Origin: Luteimonas deserti
GTDB lineage: Bacteria; Pseudomonadota; Gammaproteobacteria; Xanthomonadales; Xanthomonadaceae
Length of the DNA: 64,000 bases
Assembly: GCF_013425765.1 (NCBI RefSeq)
Contig: NZ_JACCJZ010000017.1
Span: forward strand, 372,001-436,000
Direction of reading: 5' to 3'
Part shown: in pieces, positions 1 through 7,904 of the stretch
How positions within the stretch are numbered: position 1 is the stretch's first letter
Layout of the letters: each line of letters begins with the position of its first letter
Position numbers and translations under genes: made by a program
The notes under the pieces: model-generated
Databases searched by the model: none
The model's input: the letters and a program-made list of their open reading frames with translations, nothing else
What the model was told of the DNA's origin: nothing

Positions 1-489
1 CCTGCGCAGTCCGTAGGGCGCAATTTCGCCGCTGACCTCGACCACGAATTCCTGCTCGATCTCGTCGCGGTCTTCGGTCAGACGACGCCACACACGTCCA
101 TCCTGGCTCAGCACCATCAGGCCGCTGGCTTCCGCGTCCAGCGGCACCAGCGGCGTCAGGCGCTGGAAATGGCGCGGCAGCAGGCGCACGCCCGATGCAT
201 CGTCGGCCCAGCGCGTTTCGGGACGGACCAGCGGCGCTGCCGGGCGCGAGCCGCTGATGGTGTCGAAACCGACCGGCTTGTGCAGCAGGATCGTCGCCGG
301 TTCCGCCGCCTCCAACCGGGCGTCCGGATCCACGGCCACGTGCGCCCCGGGTGCCACCGGGTGCTGCGGAGCGTCCACCACGCGCCCGTCCACCGTCACC
401 CAGCCGCCCTCGATGTAGCGCTCGGCCTCGCTGCGCGAGCAGCGGACGAGTTCGGCGACACGCTTGGCCAATCGGACGGATACGTTCAT
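1..489 (-). CDS. rRNA pseudouridine synthase, RsuA/RluB/RluF type (3' end outside window)
   Basis: Converts a specific uridine of ribosomal RNA to pseudouridine. The visible 163 codons start at an ATG and run off the left edge, so the C-terminal part is missing. Residues about 5-50 form an S4-like RNA-binding domain (basic helix, then a WVTVDGRVV turn). A linker leads to the catalytic-domain entry LLHKPVGFDT (about 68-77). The catalytic aspartate is expected at D118 in PLDAEASGL, the equivalent of the family GRLD-x-x-T-x-GL loop. The loop is slightly diverged (Glu-Ala-Ser instead of Thr-Glu-Gly), so whether it is RluF-like or another subclass is open. No neighbour shares its strand closely, and its upstream side is a 508-bp gap. 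Confidence 0.85.
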   Translation of the reverse strand, partial: MNVSVRLAKRVAELVRCSRSEAERYIEGGWVTVDGRVVDAPQHPVAPGAHVAVDPDARLEAAEPATILLHKPVGFDTISGSRPAAPLVRPETRWADDASGVRLLPRHFQRLTPLVPLDAEASGLMVLSQDGRVWRRLTEDRDEIEQEFVVEVSGEIAPYGLRR

Positions 490-997
490 GGACCACTTCA
501 GCGCGGAGAGCCGGGCAGTGTAGCGGGCGCGACCGCATGGCCACTGGCCCTGCGAGGCGCATGGCGATGCGCATTGCCAGCGTAGGCATGCAGTCGTGCT
601 GCACAGAAGTGACGAAGGCGGGGCCGCATGCGCGTTTCTGGTGGAGTCGCAGGCGACAGGGCGTGGGATATCGGGACGCTCGCGGGCATGCAGTCAGTCG
701 AGGTGCGAGCGCCGGCTGCTGATCGATAAGGCCGACATCTCGCTGCCCGACAAGGCGGAAGCCCGAACGACGCACACCGTGGCGCGTGGGGAGCCGCGCC
801 ACGTGTCATCCGGGCCGGCCCGTAGAGCGCTCGTGCAGAAACTGCAGACACTACGGATTCCGGAAGACGGCGGCGCGACGTCACTGAACCCAAGGCATCC
901 GCGACAGGCGCGATGTCGCGCATACACGGTCCCGTGCCGGCCGCTTGGCTAGCGTGCGCTGCATCTCCTCACCGGGCCCACGCCCGTCGGACCACAC
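490..997. other. intergenic region, no gene recognised
   Basis: About 508 bp between the divergent pseudouridine synthase and the YqcI/YcgG gene. Open frames here exist on both strands, but their translations are arginine- and alanine-rich with no hydrophobic core or motif, as expected for frame shadows in GC-rich DNA. It presumably holds promoters for both flanking genes. I could not pick out a convincing sigma-70 box, tRNA or terminator. Confidence 0.5.
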
Positions 998-1732
998 ATG
1001 ACCGCATGTCCCCATCGCCAGGCCCCCGAACCGCTTTCACCCGACGTGGCGGACGCGTCCGGAGGCGATGCACTCGCCGCCCGGTTCCTCGCCTTTGTCG
1101 ACGCGCCTGAGTTTCCCTGCGTCGGCTCGAAAGCGGCGCTGGCGCGCGGTGCGATCCAGCCCCATGCATTCGGACGCCTCGGCGATCGCGACAACGATGC
1201 GCACCTGCTCGATGCACTGACCGGTTTCGCGCGGCAGGTCGACGCGACCGATCCCGACGACCGCACCGTGCACTCGTTCGTCGCGCTGTTTCAGGGCCCA
1301 CTCGATACCGGTGAGCAGCGCTTCGAAGCCCTGCTGTGGTCACAGCTGCAGCGTCTGCACGATCTGGATGCGCGGCGTGGCACGCGCTGGGCCAGGGACG
1401 TCAGTCGGGACCCGGACGATCCCCGCTTCAGCCTCAGCCTGGCCGGCCACCCGTTCTTCGTGATCGGCCTGCATCCGGGGGCATCCCGGCTCGCGCGCCG
1501 TTTCGAGGCGCCGGCGCTGGTGTTCAATTCCCACCGGCAGTTCGAACGCCTGCGTGCCGACGGCCGCTACCAGAAGATGCAGGCTGCGACCCGCGAGCGC
1601 GACATCGCGCTTCAGGGTTCGATCAATCCCAACCTGGCCGATTTCGGCGCAGCGGCCGAAACACGGCAGTACAGTGGTCGCGCGGCCGAGCCGGAATGGA
1701 CATGTCCCTTTCGCGTCCGGAGCAGTGCATGA
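998..1732 (+). CDS. YqcI/YcgG (FPC/CPF motif) family protein, putative heme-dependent N-hydroxylase
   Basis: A 244-residue member of the YqcI/YcgG family, named for an N-terminal FPC motif (here residues 39-41, in FPCVGSKAAL) and a C-terminal CPF motif (residues 236-238). Family members such as GntA of guanitoxin biosynthesis are heme-dependent oxygenases that hydroxylate a guanidino nitrogen. Other visible conserved-looking pieces are GHPFFVIGLHPGASR (about 150-164, with H151 and H159) and FNSHRQFERLR (about 176-186), which may contribute heme or substrate ligands. The start is an ATG; no strong Shine-Dalgarno is seen. The stop overlaps the next start by four bases (ATGA), so the two genes are almost certainly co-translated. 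The family call is confident; the N-hydroxylase activity and the substrate are inference. Confidence 0.85.
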   Translation: MTACPHRQAPEPLSPDVADASGGDALAARFLAFVDAPEFPCVGSKAALARGAIQPHAFGRLGDRDNDAHLLDALTGFARQVDATDPDDRTVHSFVALFQGPLDTGEQRFEALLWSQLQRLHDLDARRGTRWARDVSRDPDDPRFSLSLAGHPFFVIGLHPGASRLARRFEAPALVFNSHRQFERLRADGRYQKMQAATRERDIALQGSINPNLADFGAAAETRQYSGRAAEPEWTCPFRVRSSA

Positions 1733-2355
1733 GTGTAGTAGTGGCCGAATCCGTCGACACACGCATTCCCCCATGCTCGGGCCGTGCGGTGGAACTCGAG
1801 GCAGGTGACGAACTCGTGGTGATCGACCCGATGGGCCAGCAGGTCAGTGACCTGACGGCCTTCGCCCGGGACGACATGGCCGAGTACCTCTCCTCCGGAC
1901 GCTCGATCGATTACGCCGCCAAACTCTGGCTCAGCACCGGCGATGTGCTCTATTCGAACCGCAGCCGAGTGATGTTCACGATCCTCGAAGACACCTGCGG
2001 TCGGCACGACTTCACCCTGACGCCGTGCTCCAAGCGCATGTTCGAGCTTCTGTACGGCGAGCAGGAGGGGCGCCCGGGCTGCGAGGGCAACCTCGCGTCT
2101 GCATTGGCGCCTTACGGGATCACGGCGGACCGGATTCCGGTGGCCTTCAACATCTTCATGAACGTGACGTTCGACGCCGAAACGGGTGCAGTGGCTGTGT
2201 TGCCGCCGCTCAGCCGCGCCGGCGACCACATCCGGTTGCGGGCCGAGATGCCGCTCGTGGTGGCGATGACGGCCTGCTCGGCAGGCCAGTCCAACAACTT
2301 CAGCTACAAGCCGATCGATTACCGGGTCGAGCGACGGATGCAGCGCGAGGCCTGA
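1729..2355 (+). CDS. DUF1989 urea carboxylase-associated family protein
   Basis: A 208-residue DUF1989 protein. Family hallmarks are visible: a hydrophobic strand followed by GQQVSDLTAF (about 36-45), NIFMN (141-145) and TACSAGQSNNF (181-191). H93, C100 and C118 are plausible metal ligands. Characterised DUF1989 proteins include the two subunits of carboxyguanidine deiminase in guanidine degradation; others are uncharacterised partners of urea amidolyase. There is no urea carboxylase, allophanate hydrolase or transporter nearby, so that pathway is not supported here. Instead the gene is translationally coupled (four-base ATGA overlap) to a YqcI/YcgG oxygenase, suggesting that it acts on the N-hydroxylated product or provides the substrate of that enzyme. 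The role is unknown. Confidence 0.85.
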   Translation: MSVVVAESVDTRIPPCSGRAVELEAGDELVVIDPMGQQVSDLTAFARDDMAEYLSSGRSIDYAAKLWLSTGDVLYSNRSRVMFTILEDTCGRHDFTLTPCSKRMFELLYGEQEGRPGCEGNLASALAPYGITADRIPVAFNIFMNVTFDAETGAVAVLPPLSRAGDHIRLRAEMPLVVAMTACSAGQSNNFSYKPIDYRVERRMQREA

Positions 2356-2621
2356 GACCTTGCGCGAATCACGAAAAACGCTGTTGCCTGCGCGGTGCGT
2401 ACCGAGCCTCCGGCGCGACGCGATCGCTTGGTGCGGCGGCAGCGCGTCGAACGCTGGCGCCCGAGCATATTGGCCGTCCGTCTGCCGCGCGCCAGATGGG
2501 CGGCCAGGATGGGTCGACCTGAAGCATCGTTTCCATCAGCCGCCCGCATGATCTCGACGCGCCTCGGGACATGCGGCCATCCGCCCGTTTTGTGGAACAG
2601 TCCCCCGTGTGACGACCGCAA

Positions 2622-2651
2622 AAAAAGCCCGGATGCGTCCGGGCTTTCGAG
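2622..2651 (-). terminator. rho-independent terminator of the small lysine-rich gene
   Basis: An inverted repeat AAAGCCCGGA-tgcg-TCCGGGCTTT lies just downstream of the stop of the small gene read leftwards. On the minus strand the GC-rich stem is followed by a run of six or seven T. This is a canonical intrinsic terminator. It also separates the gene from the DUF1989 gene arriving from the other direction. Confidence 0.85.
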
Positions 2652-2673
2652 GAGTCGCGCGGAGGCGCCCGAC

Positions 2674-2790
2674 TCAGACCGGTGCGAACGCCTTGGTGCT
2701 CTTCTTGTCGCGCTTCTCCAGCTTTTTTTCCTTCATCGTCTTGGCAGGCTTCTTCTTCGATTCCTTTTTCTTGTCCAGACCCTTGCTCAT
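2674..2790 (-). CDS. small lysine-rich protein, 38 residues, function unknown
   Basis: An ATG-started 38-residue frame beginning MSKGLDKKKESKKK, with 15 lysines and several Glu/Asp but almost no hydrophobic residues. It has no signal peptide or membrane segment and is probably disordered, perhaps nucleic-acid or ribosome associated; that is inference. Support for a real gene: the lysine codons are mostly AAG as expected in this genome, a GGGAGCC stretch lies just upstream as a modest ribosome site, and a strong intrinsic terminator follows about 23 bp after the stop. I recall similar short KKK-rich proteins annotated in Xanthomonadaceae, but assign no function. Confidence 0.7.
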   Translation of the reverse strand: MSKGLDKKKESKKKPAKTMKEKKLEKRDKKSTKAFAPV

Positions 2791-2929
2791 GTTCGGCTCC
2801 CCTCGCGATCGTCACGGGACTGCGGCGCAGTCGACGCGCTCAGTATGCGCCTGCGGGGCGTTCCAGGCAGATGCCCGCCGTTGACCGCGGGCAACGGCGT
2901 GCGCGATCCGCGGATCTCCTGCATGCCAC

Positions 2930-3424
2930 TCAGCGTCGGCGTCGCGTGCTCCGACGCGCAGGCGTCGTCTGCGCGGCGCTATGCGCGATCAGCGCGGCAC
3001 TCGTGACTGCGATGGCATCCTCGACCACGCCGGTCGTGGTCTGTCCGTACCGTGCCATCGCCCGGACGCGCAGGCGGAAGGTCAGATAGGCCATCCCCAC
3101 CGCGGCGCCGGCCCCGAGCAGGGCGGCGACGGGCCGTTGCCGTGCAGGCGCGAGCGCGGCGCCGGCAAGCGCCCCGGTGGCGATGCGGGCGAGCATGCCG
3201 GCAGGAACGATGCGATCGGGCGCGGTCTTCATCTTGTCGCCGGCGAGCTCACCGGCCGCGAGGGTGCCGGCCAGCGACGCGACGATGCGGCTGCCCAGAA
3301 GCGGCGGTGCGCCGTTTCCCCTGGGGAGACTGCGGGTACGGGCCGCGTTGGCGACGGCGGCGAAGGGCGTCATCGCACGCATGCCGGCGACGGCGCCCAT
3401 GAGAACGGAATGGATCAGGGCCAT
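2930..3424 (-). CDS. DUF4126 small membrane protein
   Basis: A 164-residue, glycine- and alanine-rich membrane protein. Its N-terminus (MALIHSVLMGAVAGMRAMTP) and later segments (IATGALAGAALA; AALLGAGAAVGMAYLTF; AIAVTSAALIAHSAA) give three or four short hydrophobic helices containing small-residue packing motifs, as in DUF4126. The family is uncharacterised. The gene begins five bases after the stop of the lipocalin gene on the same strand, so the two form an operon. The last dozen residues are arginine-rich. The location is probably the inner membrane. Confidence 0.75.
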   Translation of the reverse strand: MALIHSVLMGAVAGMRAMTPFAAVANAARTRSLPRGNGAPPLLGSRIVASLAGTLAAGELAGDKMKTAPDRIVPAGMLARIATGALAGAALAPARQRPVAALLGAGAAVGMAYLTFRLRVRAMARYGQTTTGVVEDAIAVTSAALIAHSAAQTTPARRSTRRRR

Positions 3425-3429
3425 GGAGG

Positions 3430-3960
3430 TTACCTGCGGAGTGGGGGAGTGTCGGAGGCGGAACCGGTGGTCAAGCCCGGCTGCGGGGTGTGGATCAGAT
3501 CGGCGAGGTCGTATCCGAGCGCGCGCGCGGTGGCGAGGTAGTCGTCGCGGAGGGCCACGGGCAGATGCGGTTCGCGGGCCATCAACCAGAGATACTTGCG
3601 GTCCGGACTGCCCACCAGTGCGATCCGGTAGTCCGCATCGAGGCGCAGGATCCAGTAGTCGCCCTTCGTGAACGGGATCCAGCGCAGGCCTTCAGGCAGA
3701 AAGCTCACCTCGAGCTTGCTGTTGTGGCTGCCTTCAACCGGCGTTGCCTCGCCGATGGCCTCCTGCGGCTCTCCCCGTCCGTCGATGGCGCGGTTGGCGA
3801 CGCGCACGGTGCCGTCGTCGTTGAGCGAGTAGCTCGCGGTGATGTCGCGGTAGTCCTCAGGCTCGTGCCGCATGGGCAGGCGCGCGAGCTCGTACCAGGT
3901 GCCGAGGTACCGCTGCAGGTCGACGGCGGGGACGGTGGGCGGTGGTTCGTGGTGAGTCAT
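3430..3960 (-). CDS. blc: lipocalin family protein (Blc-like)
   Basis: A 176-residue lipocalin with the family signature LGTWYELARLP near the N-terminus (G-x-W motif) and the Blc-type segments YSLNDDGTVRVANRA and GDYWILRLD. The bacterial Blc group binds lysophospholipids or fatty acids at the envelope. This copy, started at MTHHEPPPTVPAVDL, has no lipobox or clear signal peptide, so it may be cytoplasmic. A longer in-frame start 22 codons upstream exists but adds only Pro/Arg-rich sequence. It is co-transcribed with the DUF4126 membrane gene five bases downstream. The family call is firm; ligand and location are uncertain. Confidence 0.85.
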   Translation of the reverse strand: MTHHEPPPTVPAVDLQRYLGTWYELARLPMRHEPEDYRDITASYSLNDDGTVRVANRAIDGRGEPQEAIGEATPVEGSHNSKLEVSFLPEGLRWIPFTKGDYWILRLDADYRIALVGSPDRKYLWLMAREPHLPVALRDDYLATARALGYDLADLIHTPQPGLTTGSASDTPPLRR

Positions 3961-4052
3961 CGGGATTCCGGGGCGGCAGGCAGGCGGGACGGGGCAGGGT
4001 CGGGGCGTGCACCGCATCGGCGGCACACGCTCCCGATCGGGGGGGCGACGTC

Positions 4053-4535
4053 TCAGCGCAGATCCACGCGCGCCACCTTGTCCTCGTGATCCTTCTTCGG
4101 GTCGATGCCGAGCAGGACCTTCACCCCTGCGAGCAGGCTGCTCTCGTTGAGCCAGACCTGGGCGTCGGCCGTGTCCATGCGCAACAGCCGGAGCTTCGGA
4201 TCATCCTTGCCACCCTCGAACCACGCCGCGATATGCGGGTTCCACAGCCGGTCGATCACGGCGCGATCGTTGTCGATGACCACGTGTCCGGTCATCGTCG
4301 CGAAGAGGTCATGGTCCTTGCTGGCGAAGGTGGCGGTGGCGGCATGGCCACCGCTCCCGGCCAGCGATTCGGCCAGTTCGGTATCGCTCGATGTGAAGAA
4401 CCAGAGCGGCACGCGGTCGTTCTCTGCCAGTGCGGTCATCGGCCGGGGCTCCACGCCCGATGCGCCGAGCATGACCGTGCGGTCCTTGTCGAGCGCTTTC
4501 CAGAGTTTCGATTCGAGTTCCTTGGGGTCGGTCAT
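4053..4535 (-). CDS. general stress protein, FMN-binding split barrel (pyridoxamine 5'-phosphate oxidase-like)
   Basis: A 160-residue protein of the COG3871 'general stress protein 26' group. The segment following the N-terminal helix (VMLGASGVEPRPMTALAEND) and the run ATATFASKDHDLFATMTGHV match the flavin-binding split-barrel pattern. IDRLWNPHIAAWFEGGKDDP is typical of the subgroup (conserved W-x-x-x-x-x-x-W-F). It lacks pyridoxal-salvage context and is unlikely to be PdxH. It probably binds FMN or another flavin and acts in stress response, as inferred from the family. The ATG start is followed by a typical MTDPKELESKLWK helix. It stands as a single gene. Confidence 0.85.
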   Translation of the reverse strand: MTDPKELESKLWKALDKDRTVMLGASGVEPRPMTALAENDRVPLWFFTSSDTELAESLAGSGGHAATATFASKDHDLFATMTGHVVIDNDRAVIDRLWNPHIAAWFEGGKDDPKLRLLRMDTADAQVWLNESSLLAGVKVLLGIDPKKDHEDKVARVDLR

Positions 4536-4744
4536 GGCGGTGGCCTCGTATGGGAGGTCGGCAGGTGTACCGGGATCGCCGTGACAGCCTCGCCAAGGGC
4601 GACGGTGTCGCATCGCCCGAGCGCGAGGCGGGGCAGAAGTCGCGTTGACGCGACCGGCAGGGTTCTTGCATCAGCCGACGGCGGCCTCACGCCGCGTCCG
4701 TATCATGCGGCCCGGGAGACGGGCCGTTGCCTGAGGAAGCCAGC

Positions 4745-5536
4745 ATGTACCTGCACCAGTTTTTCGGCGACGTGTCCGAGCCTCGGCCCTGCAAGGACTG
4801 CCAGGGCGATCAGCGGCTCGACTTCATCGTGCGTATGGCCTTCCAGCCGATCGTCGATGCGCGCGACCGTTCGATCTACGGCTACGAGGCGCTGGTGCGC
4901 GGTGAAGACGGTGCGGGTGCGGGCGACGTCATCGCCCGGGTCCGCCCCGAGCAGCTCTACCGGTTCGACCAGACGTGCCGGGTGCGGGCGATCGCGACCG
5001 CGGCAGAGCTCGGCCTGCGCGAGCGGCTGTTCATCAATTTCTTCCCCAACGCGGTCTATCAACCCGAGACCTGCATCCGGCTGACGCTGCGCGCGGCGCA
5101 GATCGCCGGGTTTCCGACCGAGCGGCTGGTGTTCGAGGCGGCGGAATCGGAAGAGGTCCGCGATCAGGCCCACGTCTCGCGCATCTTCCGGGATTACCGC
5201 GGGCGCGGCTTCCAGACCGCGATCGACGATTTCGGCGCCGGCTACGCCGGCCTCTCCAGCCTGGTCGAGTTCCAGCCGGATCTGCTCAAGCTCGACATGA
5301 AGCTCGTGCGCGGCATCGACGGTGATCCGGTGCGTCGCGCCATCGTCGAAGGCGTGGTCGGGATCGCGGCGCGTGTCGGCTGCACCGTACTCGCCGAAGG
5401 CGTGGAAACACCCGGGGAATACCGGGCGCTGCGCGCGCTCGGTATCGCGCTGTTCCAAGGCTACCTGTTCGGGAGACCCGCGCTGGAACAGCTGCCTCCG
5501 GTCGATGACGCCATCTGGGCGGCCGCCGAAGGCTGA
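4745..5536 (+). CDS. EAL-domain cyclic-di-GMP phosphodiesterase
   Basis: A 263-residue stand-alone EAL protein that should hydrolyse cyclic-di-GMP to pGpG in the cytoplasm. Catalytic and metal-binding residues are all present: E48 in the YEALVR motif, N99 in FINFFPN, E131 in VFEAAES, D161-D162 in IDDFGAGY, K182 in LLKLDMK, E218 in LAEGVE and Q238 in FQGYLFGRP. No GGDEF, PAS or transmembrane segment is present. The only extra is a 25-residue N-terminus with a CKDC pair (C16, C19) that could bind metal or sense redox. The ATG start is chosen because GAGGAAG sits about six bases upstream; an upstream TTG in frame lacks that support. Confidence 0.9.
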   Translation: MYLHQFFGDVSEPRPCKDCQGDQRLDFIVRMAFQPIVDARDRSIYGYEALVRGEDGAGAGDVIARVRPEQLYRFDQTCRVRAIATAAELGLRERLFINFFPNAVYQPETCIRLTLRAAQIAGFPTERLVFEAAESEEVRDQAHVSRIFRDYRGRGFQTAIDDFGAGYAGLSSLVEFQPDLLKLDMKLVRGIDGDPVRRAIVEGVVGIAARVGCTVLAEGVETPGEYRALRALGIALFQGYLFGRPALEQLPPVDDAIWAAAEG

Positions 5537-5599
5537 CGGTTCACAGGGTCGCGCGGCCGGACAGGCGGTCGACCTCGAGCGGATGGGCGACCGGTGCCT

Positions 5600-6322
5600 T
5601 CACCACGGGACGGGCTCACCGCGCCAGTCGAAGAATCCGCCCGAATCCGCGGGCTGCAGGCAGTCGATCACCCGCAGCAGGTGGACCGCGGCGGCCTCGG
5701 GCGTGTGCACGACCAGTCCGGATCGTGAGAAGGGCGCCGACAGCCCCGTGTCGACGGTGCCCGGGTGGAGGGCGACGCAGACCGCCGAAGGCGCGCGGCG
5801 TGCGAGTTCCACCGCGGCGGTGCGTACGAGCTGGTTGAGGGCGGCCTTCGAGGCGCGGTAGGCATGCCATCCGCCCAACCGGTTGTCGCCGATCGAACCG
5901 ACCCGCGCCGACAACGTGACGAACACGGCCCTGCCGGTGCGCGGCAAGCGGGGCAGGACATGTTTCATCAGCAGCGCAGGCCCGATGGCGTTGACCGCGA
6001 AGGCATGGGCCATGTGGACGGCGTCCAGTTCGCGCAGGCTCTTTTCCGGACGGAAGCCGGCGCCATGCAGGAAGCCGGTCGCGTCGATGACCAGACGCAG
6101 TTCGCCGTGCGTGGTCGCAACGGCCACCGCCTGCGCGATGCTGGCTTCATCGGTCAGGTCGAGCGGCAGCTCACCATCGCGTCGCGTCCCGATCACCTGG
6201 TGGAAGTCGCCGCGCGTGCGCAGCGCATGCTCCAGCGCGTGGCCGATACCGCCACCGGCGCCGACCACCAGGGCGACGCCGCCGGCTGGCGTTGTTCGAG
6301 GGATGGTCGCGTCTTCGGGCAT
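5600..6322 (-). CDS. SDR-family oxidoreductase
   Basis: A 240-residue short-chain dehydrogenase. GAGGGIG (21-27) is the Rossmann nucleotide loop, and the S138...Y155-x-x-x-K159 set in LSARVGSIGDN and WHAYRASK is the catalytic triad. The adenine-side pattern LPLDLTDEAS and NAIGPALLMK also fit. The shape resembles the short CsgA/carbonyl-reductase-like SDRs that lack a long substrate-binding insert. The basic TRR after the second strand suggests NADPH. The substrate is not known. It is convergent with the EAL gene and stands alone. Confidence 0.85.
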   Translation of the reverse strand: MPEDATIPRTTPAGGVALVVGAGGGIGHALEHALRTRGDFHQVIGTRRDGELPLDLTDEASIAQAVAVATTHGELRLVIDATGFLHGAGFRPEKSLRELDAVHMAHAFAVNAIGPALLMKHVLPRLPRTGRAVFVTLSARVGSIGDNRLGGWHAYRASKAALNQLVRTAAVELARRAPSAVCVALHPGTVDTGLSAPFSRSGLVVHTPEAAAVHLLRVIDCLQPADSGGFFDWRGEPVPW

Positions 6323-6504
6323 GGGGCAGGCGAGGCGTCATGACGGGGCGGTCGGGTGCTGTACGCGTCGATCGGGCGTGCGGATCCCTGCGGGCGTCTG
6401 CGATGCATCGGCCACCTGATCCGGACCCGCGTCCAGACCGCGCGCCATGGACGTCGTCTGCAACGGATGCCAGAGTGCCCGTCCAGCCACCACACCGAGC
6501 TCCC

Positions 6505-6876
6505 ATGCCGAACCTTGCGACGCTATCCGCCTTCGTGACCGCCGGACTTCTGACGCTGGCATCCGCCGGCTGCGCCAGCGGAAGCGGCAGTCCGGGTGCG
6601 GAGGGCGAGCCGGGCACGCTGCAGGGCCGCATCGTCTCGATCGACACCGATCCGTGGATGTACGACGGCAGCGCGGTGATCCGCATCGCCACCGACACCG
6701 GACGCGAAGTGCCGGTGGAGTTGCCTGCACGCTGGAACCTCTGCGCCGCACCGCCGGTGGATGTCGCGGCGCTGGCACCCGGCCAGCAGGTGGAGGTGGT
6801 GGGCCGGGTCGGTCATGCCGGCGCGGTGGTGGTCTGCGACGACGCCACGCATCGGCTGCGCCCGCTGGACCGGTGA
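6505..6876 (+). CDS. small lipoprotein with OB-like domain, function unknown
   Basis: A 123-residue predicted lipoprotein. Residues 1-22 form a signal peptide ending in the lipobox LASAGC (C23 lipidated). The remaining 100 residues read as short beta strands (TLQGRIVSIDTDPW, SAVIRIATDTG, GQQVEVVGRVGHAGAVVV), reminiscent of an OB-fold or NlpE/BOF-like barrel. The start is the ATG whose translation gives the signal peptide; upstream sequence in the same frame is not signal-like. I do not recognise a named family. Confidence 0.7.
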   Translation: MPNLATLSAFVTAGLLTLASAGCASGSGSPGAEGEPGTLQGRIVSIDTDPWMYDGSAVIRIATDTGREVPVELPARWNLCAAPPVDVAALAPGQQVEVVGRVGHAGAVVVCDDATHRLRPLDR

Positions 6877-6905
6877 CCGCGCGCCCCGGCGACAGCTGAA
6901 CCGGA

Positions 6906-7709
6906 TCAGCCGCGCAAACGCAGCAGCTGGGCCTGCAGGGTCTCGACCTGGCCGCGAAGCTCGGCGTTTTCGCGCTCGAGAGTATCGATCCGGCGCTGCA
7001 GGGCCTTCGGGTCGGGCGGTTCGCTGCCCGCGTCCCCGGCCGGCGCCTGGATCCGTTTCTTCGCCTCGCGCGCGCGCCGCGCCGCGAGCCTGAGTTCCGC
7101 CTTGCCTGCCTGCGCCGCGCTGCGTTGCTCGTCCTCCGGCAGGCTGGCGACGGCGGCGGCGCCACTGATCGAGATCGCCCCGGCCTTCAGGGCATCGACG
7201 AGTTCCGGCGTCGCCTGGGCATGGATACGCTCGATCAGCGTGACCTGGTTGCTGCTGAGGCGGGCCTCCCGGGCGAGATCGGCCCGGCTGGCCGGCACCG
7301 GTGCATCGTCCCAGGGCGGGGCCGCGTCTCCCGACGCGGGCACTGCGGCATCCGCAGGCTCGGCCGCGGACTGCCGCGCCTGCTTGCGCGCGGCGAGAAT
7401 GCTGCGCTTGCGAAGCGCGAGTACGCCGCGCTGGTAGTCCGACACGCTGCGCCGTCCCAGGTGCTGCTCGATCATCCACAGATGCACGTCGTCCATGGTC
7501 TGGAACCGGGCGTTCTGCACCGTCTCGAACGGCAGCCCGTATTGCCTGCAGATGCCGTAGCGGTTGTGCCCGTCGACGAGCACATCACCCCACAGCACCA
7601 GCGCATCGCGGCAGCCCTCGCTGAGCAGACTGCGTTCCAGCGCCTCGTACTCGTCCTCGGTCAGCGGATCGATGTAGGCCTTCAGCGCTTCGAGTACGAC
7701 GATGTCCAT
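6906..7709 (-). CDS. orphan ParB/RepB-like protein
   Basis: A 267-residue protein with an N-terminal ParB-like nuclease (Srx-fold) domain: ALKAYIDPLTEDEYEALERSL, then VLWGDVLVDGHNR, where DGHNR (46-50) is the characteristic loop. A helical, HTH-like middle region follows (LAREARLSSNQVTLIERI). The last 40 residues form a leucine-rich coiled coil (LERENAELRGQVETLQAQL). No parA lies beside it and it is shorter than chromosomal ParB, so it is probably not the segregation protein; a DNA-binding regulator or CTP-dependent clamp is possible. Similar isolated genes are, as I recall, common in Xanthomonadaceae. Confidence 0.75.
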   Translation of the reverse strand: MDIVVLEALKAYIDPLTEDEYEALERSLLSEGCRDALVLWGDVLVDGHNRYGICRQYGLPFETVQNARFQTMDDVHLWMIEQHLGRRSVSDYQRGVLALRKRSILAARKQARQSAAEPADAAVPASGDAAPPWDDAPVPASRADLAREARLSSNQVTLIERIHAQATPELVDALKAGAISISGAAAVASLPEDEQRSAAQAGKAELRLAARRAREAKKRIQAPAGDAGSEPPDPKALQRRIDTLERENAELRGQVETLQAQLLRLRG

Positions 7710-7904
7710 GCGCTACCGGGGTCGAAAAGGGGGCGCATTGTAGAGCGGTCCGGTCGCATGGCGTGCGCCTGAACTGCGGCGTCGCGAGGTTTGCGCCAGC
7801 CCCGGCCGGCCGCTAAGGTGGCCTTGCAGTGGATGCGAGCGCCGTGGTTCGACCGGTGCATCCCGCTGCGATCCTTTCCTGATCCGAGTCCAAGGAGACG
7901 CTCC

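Noticed and set aside
6906..7709. Evidence for a plasmid or replication origin because of ParB.
   Set aside because: No parA, rep gene, iterons or DnaA boxes were seen, and the neighbours are ordinary chromosomal genes.
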